In this document: piece after piece, positions 32,343 through 41,268 of the stretch
Position numbering within the stretch: position 1 is the first letter of the stretch
How the letters are laid out: the number at the start of each line of letters is the position of its first letter
Assembly: GCA_016213125.1 (NCBI GenBank)
Contig: JACRBR010000202.1
Coordinates: forward strand, 1 to 46,656
From: Chloroflexota bacterium
Lineage (GTDB): Bacteria; Chloroflexota; Dehalococcoidia; DSTF01; JACRBR01
Length of the DNA stretch: 46,656 nucleotides
Reading direction: 5' to 3'
Translations under genes and position numbers: made by a program
Notes under the pieces: model-generated
Databases searched by the model: none
The model's input: the letters and a program-made list of their open reading frames with translations, nothing else
Told to the model about the DNA's origin: nothing

Positions 32343-33464
32343 ATGATCGAATCCGCGGGTCTCCGACTCCTTTTCATCGCCCGGGCCTATCCACCCACGC
32401 TTGGGGGGATGGAGAATCTGGCTTGCAACCTGCTGCAGCACCTCCAGCGGCGCGAAGATTTGGACGTGACATCGTTGATAAACCGCCGCGGGAAGAAGAG
32501 CCTTCCGATCTTTCTGCCGTCCGCCGTTGTACAGGGAGCGAACACCGCGCGTCGCCACAAGATCGAGGCGATACATCTTGCCGATGCCCTGCTCGCGCCG
32601 GTTGGCGTGGCACTCAAGAGGCTGACCGGGTTGCCGGTGACGGCGTCGGTGTGCGGCTTGGATGTGACGTATCCAAACCGCTTCTACCAGGCGGCGATCC
32701 CGCGCGCGCTGAAGGAACTCGCCCTGGTGATGCCGATAAGCCGCGCGACCGAGGAGCAGTTGCGTGCGCGGGCGGGATTCGGCGTGCCGTCGGTGGTTGT
32801 GCCCCTCGGCATCAACCCGCTGCCTGTGTCCAACCAGGAAGCAGCGCATGACTTTCGCGCATCGATAGGCGTGGCGGCGGAGAAGCCGATCGTTCTCACG
32901 GTTGGCAGGTTGATCGCACGAAAAGGCGTCGCCTGGTTCGTGGGTGAGGTCCTTCCCCGGCTCGGCAGCGACGTGGTGTACGTCATCGTTGGGGACGGCC
33001 CGGAGCGGGATCGCATCGCCGGGGCCGCCGCTGCACAGAACGTCTCAGACCGCGTTCGGCAGATGGGCCGCGTCGATGATGCGACGCTGGCGTCCGCCTA
33101 CGCGGCAGCGGATGTCTTCGTCATGCCGAATGTCCCCGTGCCCGGTGACATCGAGGGATTCGGGCTGGTGGCTCTGGAGGCTGCGGCGGCAGGCGTCCCC
33201 GTCATCGCGGCAGATCTCGAGGGAATCCGGCAGGCGGTGCGCCACGGACACAACGGGCTGCTGGCGTCTGCGAAGGACGCCCAAGCCTGGGCCGAGGCGA
33301 TTTCCTCGCTTCTGGCGCTGCCGCCTGTGGAGCGTGAGGCGCTAGGCGCGAGATTTTCAGCCGCGGCGATGGCGGACTACAGCTGGGACAAGACGGCCGC
33401 CCGCTATGCGGCCCTGATCACGGACCTCGTCCGCGGAGAGCGTGCCGTTGCCGCAGCCGCTTAG
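32343..33464 (+). CDS. GT4 glycosyltransferase
   Basis: 373 residues, GT-B fold. Seen: LLFIARAYPPTLGGMENLA near the N-terminus, SVCGLDVTYPNRFY in the acceptor domain, VLTVGRLIARKGVAWFV starting the donor domain, and the intact motif IEGFGLVALEAAAAG. The first-domain pattern (GGMENLACNLLQHL) is common in exopolysaccharide mannosyl- or glucosyltransferases. Its stop shares 4 bp with that of the convergent protease gene. It likely adds one sugar to the product of the flippase region. Confidence 0.9.
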   Translation: MIESAGLRLLFIARAYPPTLGGMENLACNLLQHLQRREDLDVTSLINRRGKKSLPIFLPSAVVQGANTARRHKIEAIHLADALLAPVGVALKRLTGLPVTASVCGLDVTYPNRFYQAAIPRALKELALVMPISRATEEQLRARAGFGVPSVVVPLGINPLPVSNQEAAHDFRASIGVAAEKPIVLTVGRLIARKGVAWFVGEVLPRLGSDVVYVIVGDGPERDRIAGAAAAQNVSDRVRQMGRVDDATLASAYAAADVFVMPNVPVPGDIEGFGLVALEAAAAGVPVIAADLEGIRQAVRHGHNGLLASAKDAQAWAEAISSLLALPPVEREALGARFSAAAMADYSWDKTAARYAALITDLVRGERAVAAAA

Positions 33465-35500
33465 TTCGAGACCGTGACCGTGATCGTCACCTCTGTCCCG
33501 TTGTCCGCCCAGTCGTACGCCTTGGCCTTGATGGTGTGGGTTCCGTTGCTGAACGACATGGTGTTCCAGAGCCGGTTGAACGGCCCCGACGTGTCGTAGC
33601 CGACGTAGGCCCCGTCCACCCAGAAACGGACGATCTTGACGCCCTGTGAGTCCGTCGCGTTCGTCTGAATATCCACCATGCCACCGACGGTCGCCGAAGC
33701 GGCTGGCGCCGTGATGGAGATTGACGGAGGCGTGCTATCGGTGTTCATCACCGTCACGGTGATTACCGCGTCGGTGCCGTTACCCGCACCATCGTAGGCC
33801 CTCGCCTTGACGGTGTGCGTGCCGTTTGAGAACAGCGTCGTATTCCAGAGCCGGGAGTACGGTGCAGTGGTGTCGTAGCCGATGTACGTTCCGTCGATCC
33901 AGAAGCGAACGATGGTGACCCCGGTATCATCGGTCGCGTTCACATTCACGCTGACCGGACCGTTCACGGTCGCGCCGTTGGCGGGTGCGGTGATGCTCGC
34001 GGTTGGCGGCCCGGCGTCGGCGTTGTTGACCGTCACGCTGATCGTCGCGTCGGTGCCGTTATTCGCGGCGTCATATGCGCGGGACTTGACGACGTGACTG
34101 CCATTGGCGAACAGAGACGTATTCCAGGCGCGCGTGAACGGAGCGGTCGTGTCGTAGCCGATGTACGTGCCATCGATCCAGTACCGGACGATGGTGACAC
34201 CGACGTTGTCGCTGGCGTTCGTCGCGATGGTCACAGATCCCGAGACCGTTGCACCGCCTGTCGGTGCACTGATGCTCGCGGTCGGCGGCGTGGTGTCCAC
34301 CGTTACGATCGCGGAGGCTGCGTTTATCAACCCCCAGCCTGTGAGGTTGTCGAACCCGGCGGTTCCCATATCCGTGGCAGTGCTCAGCAGACGGCTTCGA
34401 ATCACCGCCTTGTCGGTGATGCCTGCGGAGATCAGCAAGGCGGCCACGCCCGAAGCGTGCGGCGCGGCGAACGACGTGCCGCTGCCGGTGCCGTAACCGC
34501 CCGCGTAGCCTGCGCAGGTGCAAAGCGTGCCCAGCACGCTTCCCCCAGGGGCCATGATGTCCAGCTCCGGTCCGAAGTTGCTGAACGTCGAGCGCGTACC
34601 CGCCTGATCCGTGGAACCGACGGCGATCGCGTTGGAGTAGGCGGCCGGGTACAGCACCGGACCGTTGTCGTTGCCGCTGGCGGCGATGACGACCACGCCG
34701 GCAGTCCAGGCGTTGTCTACCGACGTCTGCAGTGAGGCTGCCGCGCCGCCGCCGAGGCTCAGGTTTGCGACCTTGGCTCCGTGCGACACCGCCCAGTCGA
34801 TGCCCTGCGATACGTTGAACGAACTGCCGCTCCCCGTGCTGTCCAGCACCTTGACCGGCATGATCTTGCACGACCAGCACACGCCCGCCATCCCCGCGGC
34901 ATTGTTGGTGTTGGCGGCGATGATGCCTGCAACGAACGTGCCATGGCTGTTGTCATCAGCCGTATTGGTGGTGCCGGCGACGAAGTTAAAGCCGGCGTTT
35001 GCGCCTGATGTGAGCTTTCCGGCCAGGTCGGGATGCGTTCCGTCCACCCCGGTGTCGATCACTGCGACGATTACGCTCGCGCTTCCAGTACTGGTGTTCC
35101 ATGCGGAGGGCAGGCCGATCGCCGCGGCGGGCCACTGGTAGGGGGCGTAGAGCGAGTCGTTCGGCGTGAGAATCGCGTGCATCAGCACATCGGGCTCGGC
35201 GAACTCCACCTCGGGATTCGCTTCGAGGGCCGCCACCGCGCCGTCGACCGATTGCGCCGCGTCTGGATCCAGGAGCACGAGCCCTGAGGGCGCCGTGCTG
35301 GCGATAGGGGCGGCGTCAGCGTCCGACAGCGCCTGCCCGACCTCGCCGAGTGTGGCGGTCGGCTTGAATTTCACGATGACGTTGCCCGTTCGTTCGGTCC
35401 CGTCGGTCTGATTTCCCGCCCGAACGGGGCCCTGCATCCCCACCGGCCCGGCGAGCGCCACGACGGCCACGGCCGCCAGTCCAATAAGTCGCAGTCGCAT
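33461..35500 (-). CDS. secreted S8 (subtilisin-like) protease with three Ig-like repeats
   Basis: 679 residues. Signal peptide 1-28; inhibitor-I9-like propeptide about 38-108 (GNVIVKFKPTATLGEVGQAL); catalytic domain about 115-400 with Asp149 (VIDTGVDGTHPD), His186 (NSHGTFVAG), oxyanion Asn277 (SGNDNG) and Ser343 (GTSFAAPHASG). Residues 403-679 are three Ig-like repeats of 93 residues. These repeats recur in the DNA at an exact 279-bp period (33592, 33871, 34150). The propeptide implies export as a zymogen. I chose the ATG at 35500 (AGGGGGTGCG upstream); an in-frame extension of 56 residues has no signal-peptide logic. Confidence 0.93.
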   Translation of the reverse strand: MRLRLIGLAAVAVVALAGPVGMQGPVRAGNQTDGTERTGNVIVKFKPTATLGEVGQALSDADAAPIASTAPSGLVLLDPDAAQSVDGAVAALEANPEVEFAEPDVLMHAILTPNDSLYAPYQWPAAAIGLPSAWNTSTGSASVIVAVIDTGVDGTHPDLAGKLTSGANAGFNFVAGTTNTADDNSHGTFVAGIIAANTNNAAGMAGVCWSCKIMPVKVLDSTGSGSSFNVSQGIDWAVSHGAKVANLSLGGGAAASLQTSVDNAWTAGVVVIAASGNDNGPVLYPAAYSNAIAVGSTDQAGTRSTFSNFGPELDIMAPGGSVLGTLCTCAGYAGGYGTGSGTSFAAPHASGVAALLISAGITDKAVIRSRLLSTATDMGTAGFDNLTGWGLINAASAIVTVDTTPPTASISAPTGGATVSGSVTIATNASDNVGVTIVRYWIDGTYIGYDTTAPFTRAWNTSLFANGSHVVKSRAYDAANNGTDATISVTVNNADAGPPTASITAPANGATVNGPVSVNVNATDDTGVTIVRFWIDGTYIGYDTTAPYSRLWNTTLFSNGTHTVKARAYDGAGNGTDAVITVTVMNTDSTPPSISITAPAASATVGGMVDIQTNATDSQGVKIVRFWVDGAYVGYDTSGPFNRLWNTMSFSNGTHTIKAKAYDWADNGTEVTITVTVSN

Positions 35501-35504
35501 CGCA

Positions 35505-35575
35505 CCCCCTAGATACGTTCGGGGCGGCCTGACCCGCACCACCCTCTTAGGTAAGTTTCGGTATCCGCCCCTAGG
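35505..35575 (-). promoter_or_regulatory. inverted and direct repeats in protease leader
   Basis: GGGGCGG (35521-35527) is complementary to CCGCCCC (35565-35571), and CCCCTAG occurs at 35506-35512 and 35568-35574. They lie 5-75 bp upstream of the protease start in the 225-bp gap shared with the divergent tetR gene. They could form a leader hairpin covering the ribosome site region or operator half-sites. Confidence 0.3.
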
Positions 35576-35725
35576 ACCCTTAGTGGTTCTCCCTGATTTG
35601 TACGGAGCGCATCTGGGAGGCCAGCTGATTGGCGACCAAACGTTCTTGACGGGGCCGTGTAGCTTCACATTTCAGAGGCATTCGGGGGGCGACATAAGTG
35701 TCCCGGGGCTGTATGCTCGGCCCTG

Positions 35726-36391
35726 ATGCCCATATCAGGTGTGACGCTGGAATCGCCCACGAGGCTGGAGCGAAAGCGCGCGCGTAACCGCGACGCCCTG
35801 GTGGCCGCCGCGCGACGGCTCTTTACGCGTGATGGCTTCGAGGCTACGACGATAGCCGCAATCGCAGAGGAAGCTGACCTCGGTTTCGGAACCTTCTACC
35901 GCTACTTCGAGGACAAGACCGCAGCTCTACGAGCCGTGCTCGAGGAGGCCGTTCGCGAGATCGACCGCGTGCTTCGCGCTGAGGACGACGCTGACGTACC
36001 GGCTGCAGAGGCCCTGGCGCGCCTCACTGATCGCGTGGTGCGCGCGGCCGCGCGGAACCGCAGCGTCTTCGCGCTCTGGTGGGAAGTCAGCATGCATTCG
36101 GGTAAGAGCAGAAGGCTGGGACCCCCAAACACTCCTCCCCTCCCCGTTAGCCTCGCACAGGCGATCGAGGGGCTGATCGCGAGGGGAGTCGAAAGCGGCG
36201 AGTTCGCGCCCGGCGACACCGCGCTTCGTTCGGGCTTCATCGCGGGCGCGCACCTGCATGTGCTCGCTCCGCCTGCCGGGCGGCACGAAGAGCAAGATGT
36301 CATAGACGCGCTTTGCGATTTCGAGCTCCGCGCACTTGGCGTTGCGCCCGCACAAGGAACAAAGGACCGGAAGGGGAGGGCCACTAGGTGA
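35726..36391 (+). CDS. TetR-family transcriptional regulator
   Basis: 221 residues. The N-terminal DNA-binding domain spans about 18-64: RNRDALVAAARRLFTRDGFE, ATTIAAIAEEADLGFGTFYR and YFEDK, the recognition helix being LGFGTFYRYF. The C-terminal 150 residues are the ligand/dimer domain, not recognisable for ligand. It is the first gene of a four-gene efflux operon and its stop overlaps the adaptor start (GTGA). By analogy with other TetR-first efflux operons it probably represses its own promoter and is released by the exported compound. Confidence 0.92.
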   Translation: MPISGVTLESPTRLERKRARNRDALVAAARRLFTRDGFEATTIAAIAEEADLGFGTFYRYFEDKTAALRAVLEEAVREIDRVLRAEDDADVPAAEALARLTDRVVRAAARNRSVFALWWEVSMHSGKSRRLGPPNTPPLPVSLAQAIEGLIARGVESGEFAPGDTALRSGFIAGAHLHVLAPPAGRHEEQDVIDALCDFELRALGVAPAQGTKDRKGRATR

Positions 36392-38292
36392 CCGCGATCA
36401 ACTTCGACGACGATTTGGAACTGGAAGAGAATGCGTGGCGGGGCAGGATTGTTACAGTTCTGGTCCTGCTCACGCTCACCGCCGCCATCGGCCTCGCGAT
36501 CTGGTACTTCCGCCGGGAGGACTCCCTCAGCATAACGCGAGAGACGGAGGAGATACCGGTCACGCGAGGCACGATTCGCCAGACCCTTAGCATCACCGGC
36601 ACGGCTGACGCGGAGTTGAACAGCGACCTGGTGTTCCAGGCCTCCGGCAAGGTGGCGTCGGTCAACGTGAAGACCGGTGATGTGGTCCGCCAGGACGACG
36701 TGCTCGCCGTGCTCGAATCGGAGGACGCCGAGAACGCGGTCGCCTCCGCCCAGGCCAACGCCCGGAGCGCGCAACTGAAGCTCGATGACCTGCTTGAAGG
36801 CACAGAAGCAGCGGATGTCGCCACGGCCGAGCAGGGGGTCGCTGCCGCCCAGGCCGGCCTCACCAAGGCCCAGAACGACTACGACACACTTCTCCAGGGC
36901 GGCACATCCGCCGACGTCGCCGGGGCGCAGCAAGTTGTGAGCGCGGCCGAGGCTCAGCTGGCCACGGCGCAGGCCAATCGCGAGAAGCTGAATGACACTC
37001 CGTCCGACGCCGACATCGCTGCAGCCGAAGCTGGGGTTGCGCAGGCCGAATCCGCTCTTACTGGAGCCGAGAACATGGCTGATTCGGCCGAGAACGGCTT
37101 GGCGACGGCTGAGAGCTCGCTCAAGAACGCAGAAATTGGCTACTGCGATCTCTCTCCGATCCCAATCCCTGCGTTTTGCTCGACGCTCACGGCACCGATC
37201 TCTTCAGCTGACCAGTCTCTCATGAATGACGCTCTTGACGGCACAAACCTTTCGAAGGCCCTCGCCGTCTTGAGTGCCAACAGCGCTTATCTTAGTGCCG
37301 CAAACAGCAAAGCTTCCGCCGATGCTAGCGTCCAGTCGGCCGAGGACGCGCTCTCGTCCGCGCAGGCGAAGCTCGACGCCGCGAACGACGGACCCTCAGC
37401 GGAAGACGAGGCGGCAGCCGAAGCCGGCGTGAAGTCGGCGGAAGCTGGCCTCACAGCGGCGAAGGAGAAACTGGCGCTCGTGGAGGGCGGCGGCACCGAC
37501 TTCCAGCGCTCGACGGCTGCCGCGGCCGTCCAAAGCGCTGACGCCGCGCTCGACGCCGCGCTCGCCAAGCGAAATCAGGCGTATCGTGGCGCAGATGCCA
37601 ACGCGATCGAACAGGCGCGCCAGGCGGTGCGCACGGCGCAGCTCCAGGTCGAGGCGGCGCAGATCCGGCTGAAGAACGCAAAGATCATCGCGCCATTCGA
37701 CGGGACCGTCGGCGCGGTGAACATCAAGCAGGGCGAGTTCTTCGGTGGCGCGAGCGCGGCTGCCGAGGGCGGCGCCATTGTGCTCCTGACCCCGAATCGT
37801 CTTACGCTCAGTATGAGTGTGGGCGAGACGGACTATCGCTCCGTGAAAATCGGCCAGGGGGGTGCGGCCGTATTCGATGGCATCCCCGGCGCTGTCTATC
37901 CCTTCGCCGTCACGGAGATCGGCCTCAGCCCGACCGTTACGCAAGGCGTCGTCACGTACTCTCTAAAGGCGTCGCTTGTCGTGCTTCCCGACAACGCCAG
38001 CCCCGCTCCCGGTATGAACGCGCGTGGTCAGATCGTCACGAGTTCCAAAGAGAATGTCTTGCTGGTGCCTTCCCGAGCCATTCGCATTCGCGGCACGGAC
38101 CAGGTGGTGGACGTCAAGCGCGACAGCGGCACTGAGGAACAGGTTGTTACGACGGGGGCGAGCGACGGCGGCAACGTGGAAGTCCTGACCGGCTTGGACG
38201 AAGGGGACATCGTCACAGTTGTGACGATCAAGAGCGGAGGCGCCGGAAGCACGCCCGAGGCAGAGCCGACGCTTCCCGGCGGTGTGAGGTAG
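36388..38292 (+). CDS. HlyD/MacA-type efflux adaptor, extended coiled coil
   Basis: 634 residues, long for a periplasmic-adaptor-type protein. One membrane segment at about 20-41 puts the rest outside the cell. A lipoyl/barrel half-domain at about 88-113 (GKVASVNVKTGDVVRQDDVL) and its mate at about 435-452 (APFDGTVGAVNIKQGEFF) flank about 320 residues of Ala/Gln/Glu-rich coiled coil with heptad-like repeats. Near its middle is a loop with two cysteines (C253, C264; YCDLSPIPIPAFCSTL), possibly a disulfide at the hairpin tip. The C-terminal barrel and tail follow. It is coupled to the ABC transporter genes and should link or open the permease at the envelope. Confidence 0.9.
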   Translation: MTAINFDDDLELEENAWRGRIVTVLVLLTLTAAIGLAIWYFRREDSLSITRETEEIPVTRGTIRQTLSITGTADAELNSDLVFQASGKVASVNVKTGDVVRQDDVLAVLESEDAENAVASAQANARSAQLKLDDLLEGTEAADVATAEQGVAAAQAGLTKAQNDYDTLLQGGTSADVAGAQQVVSAAEAQLATAQANREKLNDTPSDADIAAAEAGVAQAESALTGAENMADSAENGLATAESSLKNAEIGYCDLSPIPIPAFCSTLTAPISSADQSLMNDALDGTNLSKALAVLSANSAYLSAANSKASADASVQSAEDALSSAQAKLDAANDGPSAEDEAAAEAGVKSAEAGLTAAKEKLALVEGGGTDFQRSTAAAAVQSADAALDAALAKRNQAYRGADANAIEQARQAVRTAQLQVEAAQIRLKNAKIIAPFDGTVGAVNIKQGEFFGGASAAAEGGAIVLLTPNRLTLSMSVGETDYRSVKIGQGGAAVFDGIPGAVYPFAVTEIGLSPTVTQGVVTYSLKASLVVLPDNASPAPGMNARGQIVTSSKENVLLVPSRAIRIRGTDQVVDVKRDSGTEEQVVTTGASDGGNVEVLTGLDEGDIVTVVTIKSGGAGSTPEAEPTLPGGVR

Positions 38293-38296
38293 CAGC

Positions 38297-39048
<752 letters not shown>

Positions 39049-39052
<4 letters not shown>

Positions 39053-40344
39053 GCATCCTTGACGTCTTCATCACTGCCCTCACGTCGATGCGCTCGAACA
39101 TTCTACGCACGCTTCTGACGATGCTGGGCATCATCATCGGCATCGCCGCCGTAATCACGGGGACGGCCGCGGGCGAAGGCGCCCAGCAGGGGGTGACGGA
39201 GCGAATCGCGGGACTTGGCAGTAACCTCATGTTCGTCCGCCCATATTCGCCCGACTCCGGCGGCGTGAACCTGCCCGGCCTGGGCCCGAGCCTTTTCTTC
39301 GAAGACTCCAAACAGGTCGTCAACGCGAAGCTGCCTTGTGTGAGCGCGATCGCCGCTCAGGCGACGATTGGCGCACCCGGTGATTTCATCGGCGCACAAG
39401 CGATCTATCGCGGCAAAAACATTGATACGTTGCTGGTCGGGACAGAGCCGACGTACCAGCAGGTCCGCAACTTCTATGTCGGCAGCGGCCGCTTCATCAC
39501 GCAGGACGATGTGGACAAGAAGGCGCTCGTGGTCGTTCTCGGGAGTGGCGTCGCCGACAAGCTCTTCGGGTCGGCCGATCCGATTGGCCAGAACATGCGG
39601 ATCTTCGCCGGGGTTGGCGGCCGCTTCGGCATCACGATCAACTTCACGGTCATTGGAGTCATGGAGGCACGCGGCGGATCAAGCGGGGCAGACGAAGACA
39701 ACCAGATCTTCACGCCGCTGCCGTCGCTTCAGGCCCGGGCGCCGGCCGGCTTCCGAAACGCTCGCGGTTACTCGAACATCGGCCAGATCAACGTCGCGCT
39801 CGCGGAGAATTGCGACGAGGACGCCGCCAAGATCGATATCGCCGCCATCTTGCGGAAAGCTCGAGAACTACCGCCGGGCAAAGAGAACGACTTCCAGATC
39901 CAGTCGCAGAAAGACGTCCTGGCGACGGCGACGGAGGTCGAGGAATCGTTCCAGATCCTGATCGCGTCGATCGCCCTCATCGCACTCGTCGTCGGCGGCA
40001 TCGGCATCATGAACATCATGCTAGTGTCGGTCACTGAGCGCACGCGCGAGATCGGCATTCGAAAGGCGGTCGGCGCGAAACGATTCGACATCCTGCTGCA
40101 GTTCCTGTTGGAGGCGCTGGTGGTGACGGTGCTGGGAGGTATCCTCGGCGTTCTTGCGGCGTGGGGCGCCACCAAGATCGCGGCGGGGTTTGACATCGGC
40201 GGCAAGGACACGAAGTACGCGATCACCGCCCAGTGGGTGATGCTGGGGCTCGGTGTCTCCGCGGTCACGGGGGTCATCGCCGGGGTCTACCCGGCGTGGC
40301 GGGCCGCCCGCCTTGACCCCATCGAAGCCCTCCGCCACGAGTAG
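39049..40344 (+). CDS. MacB-type ABC transporter permease
   Basis: 431 residues: N-terminal membrane helix (about 20-40), a large extracytoplasmic MacB_PCD domain (about 45-295), and a three-helix FtsX domain at the C-terminus with GGIGIMNIMLVSVTERTREIGIRK and the final PAWRAARLDPIEALRHE, both hallmarks of MacB-like half permeases. Together with the ATPase and adaptor it should form a tripartite-like exporter of antibiotics, peptides or lipids. In an apparently single-membrane cell it would work without a TolC-type channel. No other gene of this system is visible. Confidence 0.94.
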
Positions 40345-40404
40345 CGGGCGCTCTGAGCCGTCGCATGGCTGTACGCTACCCGAGCCGTCGCTAGACTAGC
40401 TGCG

Positions 40405-41226
40405 ATGCAAATCGCCGTCGTCGGCCACGCCGAGCATGTGACGATCGCCGCGGTCCCGGCGTTTCCCGCACCCGGCGACATCGTCCATCTTGACAACCCG
40501 GCTGTCATTGCCGGCGGCGGCGGCGCCATCGCGTACTTCCAGTTCGCGAGGAGTGCAGCAGACGTTCACTTCTTCACCGCCATTGGCATCGATGATGCGG
40601 CGCTACTCGTTTACCACGAGATCTCGAACGTCGGCGCTACGATACACGCCGCTCTCCGAATGGAGCCGCATACTCGCGACCTTGTGCTCGTGACGCACGA
40701 TGCCGAGCGCACGATCATGGTCGTCGGGCGGCCCCTGCATCCTGCTATCGATGACCGGCTCTCGTGGGAGCTCCTGGGAACGTGTGATGCGGCGTACTTC
40801 ACCGGAGAAGATCCCGAGACGCTGAAACTGGCACGCAACGCCAACCTGCTCGTCGTGACGGCGCGCCGCTCCCATGTCCTCGCCGCGGCGGGCATACGCC
40901 CCGACATCGTGGTGGGCAGCGTGCGCGACCCTCGCGAACACAGCCGCCTGCGCGACTATGCGGAACCGCCCCGCGCGCTCGTGCTCACTGACGGGGCACT
41001 GGGAGGCAGGATCGAGACCCGTAGCGGTGTGAGTTCGTTTCACGCCCCGAAGATCGATAGCCCTGTGGTAGGCGCATATGGGGCCGGTGACACGTTCGCT
41101 GCAGCGCTCACGTGGTACCTCGCGGCGGGGCAGGAGCTCGAAGCGTCGTGCGAGCGGGCATCGCACCACGCGGCAGCCGTTCTCACAGGCATCAATCCGC
41201 TTGAGAACCAATTGCCTTTGGCCTAA
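40405..41226 (+). CDS. PfkB-family sugar/nucleoside kinase
   Basis: 273 residues of the ribokinase/PfkB fold. The C-terminal signature VVGAYGAGDTFAAALT holds the catalytic base Asp229 and anion hole. The N-terminus (MQIAVVGHAEHVT) and the GGGGAIAYFQFAR segment (37-49) fit the substrate lid region. Length is short compared with 300-330 for many family members. Substrate is not readable. A small direct repeat (GAGCCGTCGC at 40354 and 40382) lies between the permease stop and this gene. It converges on pcrA with 42 bp between stops. Confidence 0.85.
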   Translation: MQIAVVGHAEHVTIAAVPAFPAPGDIVHLDNPAVIAGGGGAIAYFQFARSAADVHFFTAIGIDDAALLVYHEISNVGATIHAALRMEPHTRDLVLVTHDAERTIMVVGRPLHPAIDDRLSWELLGTCDAAYFTGEDPETLKLARNANLLVVTARRSHVLAAAGIRPDIVVGSVRDPREHSRLRDYAEPPRALVLTDGALGGRIETRSGVSSFHAPKIDSPVVGAYGAGDTFAAALTWYLAAGQELEASCERASHHAAAVLTGINPLENQLPLA

Positions 41227-41268
41227 GGCCCGCAAGCGCGACCAGCCGTCGCCCGCGGGGCGAGTTCG

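Noticed and set aside
41227..41268. Terminator between pfkB-like gene and pcrA
   Set aside because: Only a 5-bp GC stem (CGCCC/GGGCG) without a T-run; too weak to call.
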